Positions 1 to 10,780 are shown, counted from the stretch's first letter. The stretch is 64,000 bases of DNA from Psychrobacter sp. I-STPA6b (GCF_020662265.1 NZ_VEWM01000122.1:1-64000), one strand, 5' to 3'. Notes: generated by a model from the letters alone, not told the origin. Translations and numbers: made by a program.

Positions 1-18
1 ATAAAAGAGGAACAACCC

Positions 19-1209
19 ATGGCAAAGGCCAAGTTTGAAAGAAACAAACCACACGTCAACGTAGGAACCATTGGACACGTTGACCACGGAAAAACAACCC
101 TAACAGCAGCCATCGCAACCGTAGCTGCAAAACACTTTGGTGGTGAAGCAAAAGACTACGCCTCAATTGACAGTGCACCAGAAGAAAAAGCACGTGGTAT
201 CACCATTAACACCAGTCACATCGAATATGACACCGAAGCACGTCACTACGCACACGTAGACTGCCCAGGACACGCTGACTACGTTAAAAACATGATTACC
301 GGTGCTGCCCAGATGGACGGTGCAATCTTAGTTGTATCAGCAACAGACGGCCCAATGCCACAAACACGTGAGCACATCCTACTATCACGTCAGGTTGGCG
401 TACCATACATCATGGTATTCATGAACAAATGTGACATGGTAGATGACGAAGAACTACTAGAACTAGTAGAAATGGAAGTACGTGAATTACTAAGTGACTA
501 CGACTTCCCAGGTGACGACACCCCAATCATCAAAGGATCTGCCCTAGAAGCCCTAAACGGCTCAGACGGACAATATGGCGAACCAGCAGTAGTAGAACTA
601 CTAGAAACCCTAGACAGCTACATCCCAGAGCCAGAGCGTGACATCGACAAAGACTTCCTAATGCCGATTGAAGACGTATTCTCAATCTCAGGACGTGGAA
701 CGGTCGTAACAGGACGTGTAGAATCAGGCATCATCAAAGTAGGTGACGAAATCGAAATCGTTGGTATCAAACCTACCACCAAAACAACCTGTACTGGTGT
801 AGAAATGTTCCGCAAACTGCTAGACGAAGGTCGTGCAGGTGAGAACTGTGGTGTACTACTACGTGGTACCAAACGTGAAGACGTACAACGTGGACAAGTA
901 TTGGCTAAACCAGGCTCAATCACCCCACACACCAAATTTGACGCAGAAGTATACGTACTAAGCAAAGAAGAAGGTGGACGTCACACGCCATTCCTAAATG
1001 GCTACCGTCCACAGTTCTACTTCCGTACCACAGACGTAACAGGTGCTATCACCCTACAAGAAGGCACAGAAATGGTAATGCCAGGTGATAACGTAGAAAT
1101 GAGCGTAGAGCTAATCCACCCAATCGCGATGGACAAAGGCTTACGTTTCGCTATTCGTGAAGGTGGTCGTACTGTAGGTGCTGGTGTTGTTTCTACAGTA
1201 AAAGACTAA
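19..1209 (+). CDS. tuf: Elongation factor Tu
   Basis: GTPase that carries aminoacyl-tRNA to the ribosomal A site. The 396-residue product is full family length. Visible G-domain motifs are GHVDHGKT (residues 19-26), DCPGH and NKCD, followed by the two beta-barrel domains ending in [11 protein letters not shown] strong Shine-Dalgarno (aaagagga) lies about 8 bases before the ATG, and the gene starts at the window edge, so any upstream partner (fusA or tRNA genes) is not visible. Codon use is unlike the neighbours: 20 of 25 leucines are CTA and C/A-ending codons dominate until roughly the last 70 bases, which switch to T-ending codons. Identity is certain. Confidence 0.99.
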   Translation: MAKAKFERNKPHVNVGTIGHVDHGKTTLTAAIATVAAKHFGGEAKDYASIDSAPEEKARGITINTSHIEYDTEARHYAHVDCPGHADYVKNMITGAAQMDGAILVVSATDGPMPQTREHILLSRQVGVPYIMVFMNKCDMVDDEELLELVEMEVRELLSDYDFPGDDTPIIKGSALEALNGSDGQYGEPAVVELLETLDSYIPEPERDIDKDFLMPIEDVFSISGRGTVVTGRVESGIIKVGDEIEIVGIKPTTKTTCTGVEMFRKLLDEGRAGENCGVLLRGTKREDVQRGQVLAKPGSITPHTKFDAEVYVLSKEEGGRHTPFLNGYRPQFYFRTTDVTGAITLQEGTEMVMPGDNVEMSVELIHPIAMDKGLRFAIREGGRTVGAGVVSTVKD

Positions 1210-1255
1210 GCTGTTAGTAATACACAGTGACTATTAGGCTGTTAAAGCCTAAGAT

Positions 1256-1289
1256 AAAAACCGCATCATTAGTGTGATGCGGTTTTTTT
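1256..1289 (+). terminator. Rho-independent terminator of tuf
   Basis: Perfect 8-bp stem ccgcatca/tgatgcgg (1261-1268 with 1275-1282) around a 6-base loop, preceded by five A and followed by seven T. It lies 47 bases after the tuf stop codon. Confidence 0.93.
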
Positions 1290-1326
1290 ATGCTTTTTTT
1301 ATTTATTTTGAAGTAAGATTAGAGCG

Positions 1327-1794
1327 ATGATAATCAAAAATATTAAGCAGCTAAATACAGATGAGTTAATGCAAGTATGTCAACAGATTGCAGAGATTGA
1401 ATTAGAGGTACAGCCAATAGATGCTTGGAGTGCTTCGTTAATCTTAGAGACATTGCGTGAGGCAATGAATCATGGTGTCGTTATTTATAAAGATCAGCAA
1501 ATCGTTTGTTACTGTTTATATAATTATCTATTTGAAACAGCAGAGATTTTACGTATTGGTACAAAGCCTTATTACCAGAGAAAAGGGTTGGCATCGCAGT
1601 TATTGGTACAAATTAAACATAAGTTACAGGTTGTATCTGTAGAGCGTTTATTATTAGAAGTACGAGAAGATAACAGTGGTGCATTAGCTTTATATCATAA
1701 TTTGGGCTTTAAAGAGATACATAGACGAAAGGGTTACTATCAATCAGCTTTGACAAAAGGTGTCGATGCAATTGTGATGCAGTGTTGTCTTTAA
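1327..1794 (+). CDS. rimI: GNAT N-acetyltransferase, RimI-like
   Basis: Predicted acetyl-CoA-dependent N-acetyltransferase of 155 residues. The acetyl-CoA-binding motif A is visible as RIGTKPYYQRKGLASQLL (about residues 78-95, Q/RxxGxA pattern), followed by LLLEVREDNSGALALYHNLGF, the hallmark of RimI enzymes that acetylate the N-terminal alanine of ribosomal protein S18. It stands alone between the tuf terminator and the convergent bpt gene, whose 3' end overlaps it by 4 bases. RimI is the best family match, but other GNAT substrates are possible. No strong ribosome site precedes the ATG. Confidence 0.8.
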   Translation: MIIKNIKQLNTDELMQVCQQIAEIELEVQPIDAWSASLILETLREAMNHGVVIYKDQQIVCYCLYNYLFETAEILRIGTKPYYQRKGLASQLLVQIKHKLQVVSVERLLLEVREDNSGALALYHNLGFKEIHRRKGYYQSALTKGVDAIVMQCCL

Positions 1795-2615
1795 TCAGAC
1801 ATGTTTTTTGATTGAGTTTTGTTTTTAATGGGTGTTGTATTTAATATTTCTAGTATTGTGTCACTGTCTGGTGTCTGTTCAAAGTATTGCCATTGTTGAT
1901 TAATAAACAGCTCAATAGGATAGAAGTCGGCTTTATAACGCATTTTTTTAACACTTGGTATCCAGTAGCCCAAATATAGGTATTGTAGCTGTAGAGCCTT
2001 TGCCAGTTCGATTTGTTGTAAGATGCTATAAATCCCTAGGCTACGTTGTTGATAGGTCATTTGGGTTTCAAAGAAGGTATAGACACTTGATAAACCATTG
2101 TTAAGTCTGTCAGTAACGGCGACAGCAATTAGTTGTCCAGAGGATTCACGAAATTCAATAAAAAAAGTATCAGTAATGCTATGACATAAGAATTTTTCAA
2201 AAGTATGTAGACTCGGGGGGTACATATCACCGTCAGCATGTCGCTCTGTGATGTAGGTGCCATATAAGGAGAAATGTTCTGATGTTGCATGTGAGCTGGG
2301 GATAGTGTTTGTGATGACATCAGGATTACGTTTTAAGACTTTTCGAAAGCGGCGGCTCATTTTGAAATGTTGTAAAGGAATGCGTGTCGGAATACATTGG
2401 CGACAGTGCATACATTCAGGACGATATATGATGTCACCACTACGTCTATAGCCCTGCTCAACAAGGTGGCTGTAAAGTGAGTTTTCGATATGATCGTGTG
2501 TATCTATAGCCACATAGGATAATCTGGCTGCTCTATCTGGTAAGTAGCTACATAGGTGTAGTGGAGAGGTTTGAAAAAAAGTGCTATCAACGTTACGAGC
2601 GTGATGTACTGTCAT
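1791..2615 (-). CDS. bpt: Aspartate/glutamate leucyltransferase (Bpt, bacterial ATE)
   Basis: Transfers leucine from Leu-tRNA to N-terminal Asp or Glu, marking proteins for ClpS/ClpAP degradation (N-end rule). Family signatures are the N-terminal HLCSYLPDRAARLSYV, the cysteine pair in HCRQCIPTRIP, and the C-terminal LYLGYWIPSVKKMRYKADF. The frame is open up to 2663, which would overlap aat by 34 bases, but the ATG at 2615 (274 residues) lies 17 bases after the aat stop and gives the usual short lead before the SYLP motif, so I chose it. It follows aat in one operon; the two enzymes act on complementary N-terminal residues. Confidence 0.93.
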   Translation of the reverse strand: MTVHHARNVDSTFFQTSPLHLCSYLPDRAARLSYVAIDTHDHIENSLYSHLVEQGYRRSGDIIYRPECMHCRQCIPTRIPLQHFKMSRRFRKVLKRNPDVITNTIPSSHATSEHFSLYGTYITERHADGDMYPPSLHTFEKFLCHSITDTFFIEFRESSGQLIAVAVTDRLNNGLSSVYTFFETQMTYQQRSLGIYSILQQIELAKALQLQYLYLGYWIPSVKKMRYKADFYPIELFINQQWQYFEQTPDSDTILEILNTTPIKNKTQSKNMSD

Positions 2616-2629
2616 AAATATGCTATCTA

Positions 2630-3406
2630 TCAATGCTGAGAAAGCATGGTTGAAGCAGAGCAATGCTGTGTGTAGGAATCATATAACTGCTTGACCAGAT
2701 AGTGTTTAAGTTGGTTTTGCTGCCAACTGCTAGTTTGATGATGGATCTGTGTATTAAGATATTGTAAAAACTGAATGCGTGGCATGGTGGTTGCCCCTAA
2801 GCTGAGTAGGTGTTCATTAGGCAACTGACAATCAATGAGAGCAACTTCTGTTTGTTGGCATAGATAGTTAAGTCCCCAAAATGCTATTTTTGAGGCGTTC
2901 GTTTGTCGATGAAACATAGATTCACCAAAAAACATCGAACCAATTTTTAGCCCATAGAGTCCACCAATGAGTTGTTGCTCATTATTCCATATTTCAATAC
3001 TATGCGCAAAACCAAGCTGATGTAGCTTGTTGTAAGCGTCTATCATCTCATCGTGAATCCATGTGTCATTGGTATAACTGCGAGGTAGACTACAGGCATG
3101 AATGACTTCATCAAAGGCTTGGTTAACAGTAATGCGCCATGTGCTTTTTCGTGCTTGTTTTTGTAAAGATTTGCTTGGCTTGTACTCTTGGGGACTAATG
3201 ACACAACGAGGCTCAGGACACCACCATGCGATGGGTTCGTCCTCATTAAACCATGGAAATAGTCCTTGTGAGTAGGCGGTAATTAGGGTGGCAGGGCTTA
3301 GGTCTGCCCCAACGGCTATCAATCCTGTACCATTTTGGTCTGCTTGGATAGGGTCGGGGAATAGGAAGTGGCATTGGTTGAGTAGCGTATGTAAGTTTAG
3401 AGTCAT
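2630..3406 (-). CDS. aat: Leucyl/phenylalanyl-tRNA-protein transferase
   Basis: Adds Leu or Phe from aminoacyl-tRNA to proteins with N-terminal Lys or Arg, creating ClpS-recognised N-degrons. The 258-residue product contains the diagnostic GLFPWFNEDEPIAWWCPEPR block (about residues 50-69) and the later IGGLYGLKIGSMFFGESMF block, which includes the family's GES-MF active region. It is the first gene of an aat-bpt operon, a common pairing in gammaproteobacteria lacking clustered infA/cspD. Start ATG at 3406; length is within the usual 230-260 range. Confidence 0.96.
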   Translation of the reverse strand: MTLNLHTLLNQCHFLFPDPIQADQNGTGLIAVGADLSPATLITAYSQGLFPWFNEDEPIAWWCPEPRCVISPQEYKPSKSLQKQARKSTWRITVNQAFDEVIHACSLPRSYTNDTWIHDEMIDAYNKLHQLGFAHSIEIWNNEQQLIGGLYGLKIGSMFFGESMFHRQTNASKIAFWGLNYLCQQTEVALIDCQLPNEHLLSLGATTMPRIQFLQYLNTQIHHQTSSWQQNQLKHYLVKQLYDSYTQHCSASTMLSQH

Positions 3407-3444
3407 AAGTTTTACTTTGATAAAAAATGTATGCTGCTATGCTA

Positions 3445-3867
3445 TCATTTTTTGGTCATTTTGTTTCTCTTTACTGGTTTGTAAGGGTCATAAAAATTAC
3501 CAATAAAGGTCAGGTCGTTATATTTTTTATTAGGGTCTGTTTCATGAAAAACTGCCAAACAATAGTAGTATAAGGAGTTGCCTTCAGTAATGCCTTTTTC
3601 TTTGGCGGCTTTTACAATTTGCTCATTTGTTTTTTTTGAATTTGTACCGACTTCTTTTACCAAATCTTCAACTGGGATAATCTCATGATTTACTGTGCCA
3701 TAAGCTGCAAACCAGTCCGTATCTATAAAATTTATGCCAAAATCCTTAAAGGCTGGGCAGTTAGAATCGGGGTCTTCTAACCCTTCTGTATATTCATTAA
3801 ATTCATCTATGGTTTTATGAGAAGTTCCCATCCAAACGGCTATCATGTCTTTTTTTTCTTCAATCAT
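3445..3867 (-). CDS. Imm22-like immunity protein, orphan
   Basis: A 140-residue acidic soluble protein. The N-terminal pattern IAVWMGTSHKTIDEFNEYTE, then AFKDFGINFIDTDWFAAYG, resembles the Imm22/DUF4284 immunity family of polymorphic toxin systems (pattern of xxWxG, acidic stretch, FxxDFGIxxxDxDF). The start at 3867 has a good ribosome site (aggaaa, 5-6 bases upstream). No toxin, Rhs/CdiA repeat or secretion gene is adjacent: aat lies downstream and a MITE lies 140 bases upstream. It therefore looks like an orphan immunity gene kept from a lost or distant effector locus. The family call is by pattern recognition only. Confidence 0.6.
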   Translation of the reverse strand: MIEEKKDMIAVWMGTSHKTIDEFNEYTEGLEDPDSNCPAFKDFGINFIDTDWFAAYGTVNHEIIPVEDLVKEVGTNSKKTNEQIVKAAKEKGITEGNSLYYYCLAVFHETDPNKKYNDLTFIGNFYDPYKPVKRNKMTKK

Positions 3868-4009
3868 ACTATTTTCCTATATATTGGCTATTGGCATTAT
3901 TAGTTGTGATTGTATTTTGTCATTTAATCAAAATAAAGAACATAATAAAAAAATTGGCAAGATTGTTATCTTAACCAATTTTTGGTGTTGTATTATCTAT
4001 ACTTGGTTA

Positions 4010-4209
4010 GGGCCTGTTGAACTTTTACCCCGTTAGGTTGATATCTACAAGGGATACAGCTACTTTTTACTTTCATGTAAAAACTGGTTACATTTGCTTT
4101 ATTCTGCGTTAATGAACTGGTTAATATCTAGATATTACCTGCGTTCATTGCCTTGACTAAGTCAGATTTTCCTCAATTTTTCCTATGAAGATGAATGTTC
4201 AACAGACCC
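4010..4209. mobile_element. MITE-like element, copy A (near full length)
   Basis: About 200 bp with matching inverted ends gggcctgttgaac (4010-4022) and gttcaacagaccc (4197-4209), one mismatch, and a TA dinucleotide on each flank. It has no coding capacity. It lies 16 bases beyond the trxB stop codon. Related copies occur at 19775, 32697, 40453 (partial), 43404 (partial), 54691 (partial) and about 10741 (end only). Confidence 0.75.
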
Positions 4210-4225
4210 TAGTTAGATAATCATT

Positions 4226-5691
<1,466 letters not shown>

Positions 5692-8673
5692 ATGTCTTCA
5701 CAGCGGATACAGTATGCCAAACAAGGTGTTTTTACATTATTGGCAATATTTTTGGCAGCATATATTTTTGTTATCTTGCTGACATATACACCAAATGACC
5801 CTAGCTGGTCACATATTAGTAGCGATATGATGTCAGTTAATAATATGGGGGGTGTGACGGGTGCATGGATTGCTGATTTACTTTATACGTTTTTGGGGAT
5901 GTCAGCTTGGTTGTTATTGGTTTTTATTGCATACGAAGCCATACAAATCTGGTGGCAACGTCAGCAACCAATATGGATATTGCGCATGCTGGCCTATACT
6001 TTTTTACTATTGTCTGGCAGTGCTTTATGTGTCTTGGGAAGTAGTTTTCTCGGTATGACAGGGCAATCAGAGCTATTATCTACTGCACAAGCAGTTGCTT
6101 TGAATTTACAAGCAGGCGGTGTGATTGGGTATGAAGTTGCCATTCGATTGGCGCATTTATTGACATCCAAAGGTGCATTGGTATTTGCTTTGCTCTTTTT
6201 TTTAATCACCATAACTTTTGTGTTTAATATACGCTGGATTGCATTTTTTAGACATTTATTTGGTTTATCGTGGTTGGGCAGTGGTGTTAAAGATAATGCT
6301 AACCATGAGCAAGGCTCATACACTAAGATGGGGGATAGTAATACAGAAAATGAGCTGATTGATGAGGATATGCCAGAAGGAAAGTATGGTCAGCTATCTT
6401 TGAAGCTCCCTGAGCCTAGTGACTCATCAGAGGCAGTAACACGTCGGACAGAAGTTAAAGATGTCTTGGGTGAGTTTTTGGCAAAGTCTGGGTTACGTGA
6501 TGCTATTGTTAAGTTTCATGAAGAAGAGGCGGAGCAGTTGCAAGAAAAAAGTGCCAACCCATTAGACTCCCAGCCAGCAGTAAAACAAAAACCATCAGTG
6601 GACAGTCCATCTACTCAGCCAGCGTCACAAGAAGGCTCTCAACAGAAGATTGAGCCAAGTTTTGCATGGAATGACCATCAAGTGATTGATGAGCTATTGG
6701 TTACAGAAAATCAGGTAGCTGATGTTGAGTCAACTATTGATGAGTCGCAGCAAGTTCAAGCTTATCATGATGAGCCAGCAAAAGATTCGCATCTGTCTTC
6801 TACTCCAGTACAAGTAGCATCAACAGATAATGAGAAATGGCATAATACACAAGAAAAAATGACAGATCGGCGATTACAGATCATTATGCCAGAGGAGCAA
6901 CTCTCTGGGTATGGGGAAGTTGTGGGTGAGGAAGATGGTAGTGAGCTACAAGAGTTGGATCTGACGCCAACAAATACTCCTCCTGCTGACCCAACACAAG
7001 CACCACGTGTAATGGATGATGAAATAGCAGATACACAGAAGCCTTCAGTACGATTTGCTGTGCCAGAGGGTGATGCAAGTAATCACATTGTGGATATGGT
7101 GCCAGAGGAAGAATATCACCACTTACCAGAAGTTTCAGATGATGAGGCATTTTTTGGGCGTTCTCGTGCCATGCAAACCGCAAAATACCGTGCGCAGTTA
7201 ACACCGATTCCTGAATTGTCGATATTGGATAAGCCTGATCCTGACCGCAAACCAAGCTATACTGTGGCAGAGCTTGAGCAACTATCTGAGCTTTTAGAGA
7301 TTAAACTACAAGAGTTTAATGTGAAAGCGGAGGTGGTGAATGCTATCCCTGGTCCTGTGGTTACTCGTTTTGAGGTAGAGCTGGCCGCTGGTGTTAAAGC
7401 CAGTAAAGTAACAGGTATTTCACGAGACTTGGCACGCTCATTGTCGATGGCATCGTTGCGTGTGGTCGAAGTGATTCCGGGTAAACCTTATATTGGTATC
7501 GAAGTACCCAATAAAAAACGGGAGATGGTACGTTTAATTGAGCTATTGGATACTGAGAAATATAAAGATCCACATGCTCAAATTAGCATGGCAATGGGAA
7601 AAGATATTGGTGGTAAGCCTATTATTACTGACTTAGCAAAAGCACCTCATATGTTGGTAGCAGGTACAACAGGTTCGGGGAAGTCTGTATTGGTTAATGC
7701 CATGTTACTGTCGATGCTGTTGAAATATAAGCCAGACGAACTACGTATGATTTTGATTGACCCTAAACAGCTAGAGCTTGCTAACTACAATGATATTCCT
7801 CATTTATTGACGCCTGTGGTTACAGATATGAATGAGGCGGCAAGTAGTCTGTCATGGTGTGTGGCAGAGATGGAGCGTCGATATCAGTTGATGAGTTTGT
7901 TAAAGGTGCGCAAATTAGGTGAGTTTAACAAAAAAGTAGTGGCGGCGGAAAAGGCAGGACGACCTATTATCGATCCATTATGGCGCCCTAATGATAGTGT
8001 GAGTATGGATAAAGCACCAAAACTTAAAACCTTACCTCTGATAGTCATTGTTGCTGATGAGTTTGCCGATATGATTATGCAGGTTGGTAAGCAAGCTGAG
8101 GAGTTAATCACACGCTTGGCTCAAAAATCACGAGCAGCAGGGATTCATTTAATGCTAGCGACACAGCGTCCTTCAGTGGATGTCATTACAGGGCTTATCA
8201 AAGCCAATATTCCTGTTCGTGCTGCGTTACGAGTTAACTCAAAAGTAGATTCTCGTACTATTTTAGATAGTGGCGGTGCAGAAGACATGCTTGGTAATGG
8301 TGATATGCTGTTTTTAGGCCCAGGACAGATTGAGCCAGATCGGGTGCATGGTGCCTATGTCAGTGATGAGGAAGTCAATCGAGTGTGTGATGCTTGGCGT
8401 GAGCGTGGTGCACCAGATTACATTGATAATATGGCAAGTAACTTTGAGTTGACCAGCCCAAGTAGTAGCTCTGGAAATACCTCTGGTGAGGATGATGACC
8501 TTTATGATGAGGCTGTGGCTTTTGTTATGGAGACTCGTAAAGTGTCTGCTTCTAGTATCCAGCGCAAGTTTAGTATTGGCTACAATCGAGCAGCACGTAT
8601 TGTAGATTCAATGGAAGAGGCAGGGTTGGTTAGCTCAATGGGAAAAAGTGGTAAACGCGAGTTGTTGATTTAG
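5692..8673 (+). CDS. ftsK: DNA translocase FtsK
   Basis: Septum-located motor that pumps chromosomal DNA and activates XerCD at dif during division. The 993-residue protein has four to five N-terminal membrane segments (within residues 15-190), an acidic and Ser/Gln-rich linker (about 200-510), the alpha/beta motor with Walker A GTTGSGKS (about 657-664) and Walker B LIVIVADEFADM, and a C-terminal winged-helix gamma domain (ASSIQRKFSIGYNRAARIVDSMEEAGLV) that reads KOPS. The linker is shorter than in E. coli FtsK. Monocistronic in appearance; the ATG follows agaggc. Confidence 0.98.
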   Translation: MSSQRIQYAKQGVFTLLAIFLAAYIFVILLTYTPNDPSWSHISSDMMSVNNMGGVTGAWIADLLYTFLGMSAWLLLVFIAYEAIQIWWQRQQPIWILRMLAYTFLLLSGSALCVLGSSFLGMTGQSELLSTAQAVALNLQAGGVIGYEVAIRLAHLLTSKGALVFALLFFLITITFVFNIRWIAFFRHLFGLSWLGSGVKDNANHEQGSYTKMGDSNTENELIDEDMPEGKYGQLSLKLPEPSDSSEAVTRRTEVKDVLGEFLAKSGLRDAIVKFHEEEAEQLQEKSANPLDSQPAVKQKPSVDSPSTQPASQEGSQQKIEPSFAWNDHQVIDELLVTENQVADVESTIDESQQVQAYHDEPAKDSHLSSTPVQVASTDNEKWHNTQEKMTDRRLQIIMPEEQLSGYGEVVGEEDGSELQELDLTPTNTPPADPTQAPRVMDDEIADTQKPSVRFAVPEGDASNHIVDMVPEEEYHHLPEVSDDEAFFGRSRAMQTAKYRAQLTPIPELSILDKPDPDRKPSYTVAELEQLSELLEIKLQEFNVKAEVVNAIPGPVVTRFEVELAAGVKASKVTGISRDLARSLSMASLRVVEVIPGKPYIGIEVPNKKREMVRLIELLDTEKYKDPHAQISMAMGKDIGGKPIITDLAKAPHMLVAGTTGSGKSVLVNAMLLSMLLKYKPDELRMILIDPKQLELANYNDIPHLLTPVVTDMNEAASSLSWCVAEMERRYQLMSLLKVRKLGEFNKKVVAAEKAGRPIIDPLWRPNDSVSMDKAPKLKTLPLIVIVADEFADMIMQVGKQAEELITRLAQKSRAAGIHLMLATQRPSVDVITGLIKANIPVRAALRVNSKVDSRTILDSGGAEDMLGNGDMLFLGPGQIEPDRVHGAYVSDEEVNRVCDAWRERGAPDYIDNMASNFELTSPSSSSGNTSGEDDDLYDEAVAFVMETRKVSASSIQRKFSIGYNRAARIVDSMEEAGLVSSMGKSGKRELLI

Positions 8674-8712
8674 CTGTTTTTATAGGGCTGAGGGTTACTA
8701 AGAAAGTCTGCC

Positions 8713-8780
8713 CCACTTACTCTTACTGAATGCTGAGCTACAAATTAACTAAGGGTTTTAGTTGTTGTAACAGTAAGTGG
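8713..8780. repeat. Spaced 9-bp inverted repeat between ftsK and efp
   Basis: ccacttact at 8713-8721 pairs with agtaagtgg at 8772-8780 across a 50-base spacer, in the gap between the convergent ftsK and efp. No T-run follows either arm, so it is not a classical terminator; it may still form a loose stem at the 3' ends of both transcripts. Confidence 0.35.
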
Positions 8781-8813
8781 TGACAGATAATGTATTATAA
8801 ATAGAAGTTTCTT

Positions 8814-9386
8814 CTAGTTAACACGAGTCTGGTAATCACCTGTACGTGTGTCTACACGCACGATTTCATTTTGTTGTACAAACAATGGAACACGAACAAC
8901 CGCACCTGTCTCAAGTTTGGCAGGTTTGCCACCACCACCAGATGTATCACCACGAACACCAGGGTCTGTTTCAATGATTTCTAGCTCAACAAAGTTAGGC
9001 GCAGTTACAGATAGTGGAACGCCATTAAATAAAGTAATGGTACATAATGCATTGCTATTTTCTTTTAACCATTGAGCTGCATCACCCATAGCATTTTTGT
9101 CAGCTTGTAGCTGTTCAAATGTTTCAGGGTGCATGAAGTGCCAAAACTCACCATCATTGTATAGATAGTTCATTTCAGTGTCGATGACATCAGCACCTTC
9201 TAAACTGTCGCCTGATTTGAAAGTTTGTTCTAGCACTTTACCTGTGCGTAGGTTACGTAATTTAACACGGTTAAAGGCTTGACCTTTACCTGGTTTAACA
9301 AACTCATTTTCGATGATGGCGCAAGGGTTGCCATCTAGCATTACTTTTAAGCCTGCTTTAAATTCGTTGGTCGAATAACTTGCCAC
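8814..9386 (-). CDS. efp: Elongation factor P
   Basis: Relieves ribosome stalling at polyproline runs. The 190-residue product has the KOW-like N domain with Lys34 in the loop VKPGKGQAF, the residue beta-lysylated by EpmA after EpmB, and the C-terminal OB domains ending in [13 protein letters not shown]. The start codon is GTG (9384-9386), supported by a perfect aggag six bases upstream. epmB is divergently transcribed from the other side of the same short gap, matching modification of K34 by beta-lysine. Confidence 0.97.
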   Translation of the reverse strand: MASYSTNEFKAGLKVMLDGNPCAIIENEFVKPGKGQAFNRVKLRNLRTGKVLEQTFKSGDSLEGADVIDTEMNYLYNDGEFWHFMHPETFEQLQADKNAMGDAAQWLKENSNALCTITLFNGVPLSVTAPNFVELEIIETDPGVRGDTSGGGGKPAKLETGAVVRVPLFVQQNEIVRVDTRTGDYQTRVN

Positions 9387-9427
9387 GTTGTACTCCTATT
9401 GATAAAAATGCCATATTAAGGTTGCTC

Positions 9428-10480
9428 ATGATAAACCATTTGCCAGCACAAAAAAACCTATCAAATACTCGATTACCTGTTATCAATCAAACTGGGCAAA
9501 GTTGGCAACGGCAACTGGCAGATAGTATTGATGATATTGATGAGCTACTAGATATTTTACAGCTATCTGCACTTAAAGCTAGCTTATATTTACCAAAGCA
9601 ATTTGGACTACGTGTGCCACGTGGATTTGTAAATAAAATGCGTATAGGTGATGCTCATGATCCGTTGTTACAGCAAGTATTGCCTAGAATGCAAGAACAA
9701 GTCACTGTGACAGGATATGTCACAGACCCTCTAGCAGAAAATAGTGCCAATCCTATACAAGGACTGTTGCACAAATATCGGTCACGTATATTGGTAACTG
9801 TGACTGGTGCATGTGCCATTCATTGCCGTTATTGTTTTCGTCAACACTTTGACTATCAAAGCAACATTCCCAGCAAGCAACAGATGGCAGAAATACATGA
9901 CTATATTTTGGCACATCCGGAGGTGAATGAGATTATTTTAAGTGGTGGTGATCCGCTTAGCGTATCAAACCGTCGTTTAATAGAGCAACTAAAGGTATTT
10001 GAGAGTTTGCCACAGATTACTACCATACGTCTACATACTCGATTGCCAATCGTCATTCCTGAACGTTTAGATGAAGTTTTGCTGGCTTATTTATCTCATA
10101 GCCGTTGCAAAATAGTCATGGTATTACACACCAACCATGCAAATGAGGTAGATACTCATACAGCCAATTATTTATCTGAGGCAAAGCAGGCAGGTATTAT
10201 CTTGTTAAATCAAGCAGTTTTATTGAAAGGAATAAATGATACACTGCAGGCACAGACTGAGCTAAGTCATAAATTATTTAGTGTCGGTATATTGCCTTAT
10301 TATTTACATATCTTAGATAAGGTATCTGGAGCAGCGCATTTTGATATACCAAAGTATCAAGCAGTCAAGTTATATTGGCAAATGCTGGAAGAATTACCAG
10401 GATATTTAGTACCAAAGCTGGTACAAGAGTTGCCTGATCAACCATTTAAAACCCCAGTTGATTTATATCAAAGTAGATGA
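9428..10480 (+). CDS. epmB: EF-P (R)-beta-lysine synthase, EpmB (radical SAM aminomutase)
   Basis: Lysine 2,3-aminomutase homologue that makes (R)-beta-lysine for EF-P modification. The radical-SAM cluster motif CAIHCRYCFRQHF (CxxxCxxC, about residues 128-135) is followed by EIILSGGDPLSVSN and the PLP lysine region near KLVQELP. The frame extends upstream to a TTG at 9380 that overlaps efp; the ATG at 9428 with taagg 7 bases before it is preferred and gives 350 residues, near the E. coli length of 342. The efp/epmB divergent arrangement supports the specific function over a catabolic KamA. epmA is not in the window. Confidence 0.94.
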   Translation: MINHLPAQKNLSNTRLPVINQTGQSWQRQLADSIDDIDELLDILQLSALKASLYLPKQFGLRVPRGFVNKMRIGDAHDPLLQQVLPRMQEQVTVTGYVTDPLAENSANPIQGLLHKYRSRILVTVTGACAIHCRYCFRQHFDYQSNIPSKQQMAEIHDYILAHPEVNEIILSGGDPLSVSNRRLIEQLKVFESLPQITTIRLHTRLPIVIPERLDEVLLAYLSHSRCKIVMVLHTNHANEVDTHTANYLSEAKQAGIILLNQAVLLKGINDTLQAQTELSHKLFSVGILPYYLHILDKVSGAAHFDIPKYQAVKLYWQMLEELPGYLVPKLVQELPDQPFKTPVDLYQSR

Positions 10481-10514
10481 GTATTTGCTGAACTTTGATT
10501 TTTCATTGACAAAA

Positions 10515-10543
10515 GTTTGGTGAGAAGTTTGGTGAGAAGTTTG
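10515..10543. repeat. Short tandem repeat, 12-base unit
   Basis: aagtttggtgag occurs twice in a row and is followed by a partial third copy (aagtttg). It sits 35 bases after the epmB stop codon in non-coding DNA. Confidence 0.7.
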
Positions 10544-10740
10544 AATAACTCATATGGTAGCCATGGCAGTGAATAGCCGATAAATCTACGAAAAAACGGT
10601 ATGGATGGTATGGTGTTTGTAGTGATGTATTGATTAAAGTAGAGTGTGGTAAGTTGTTAGAGCTTTTTAGCTGATTGTATATGACAGTAAGATACCACTT
10701 TAATAGCCACTGTAAGTATTGAAGTGGTGGAGTCAGATTG

Positions 10741-10780
10741 TAACAGACCCTAGCTATTATTAGCAAAGATTCATCTTCAT
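10741..10780. mobile_element. MITE end fragment, copy G
   Basis: gtaacagaccctag (10741-10754) matches the terminal repeat seen at 4197-4211 and 32922-32937, including the flanking TA. About 14 bases on, attcatcttcatag is the reverse complement of the sub-terminal ctatgaagatgaat of copy A. The rest of the element is absent or unrecognisable. Confidence 0.5.

Noticed and set aside
618-965. Long open frame antisense to tuf
   Set aside because: It is the complement of a strongly codon-biased EF-Tu gene and has no ribosome site; a shadow of tuf.
5994-6323. 109-residue frame antisense to ftsK
   Set aside because: Lies wholly within the membrane-domain coding region of ftsK; no independent support.
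8713-8780. Terminator between ftsK and efp
   Set aside because: The inverted repeat arms are 50 bases apart and no T-run follows; reported as a repeat only.
10503-10766. 87-residue minus-strand frame after epmB
   Set aside because: Starts with TTG inside a MITE end, low-complexity sequence from a tandem repeat, no ribosome site.
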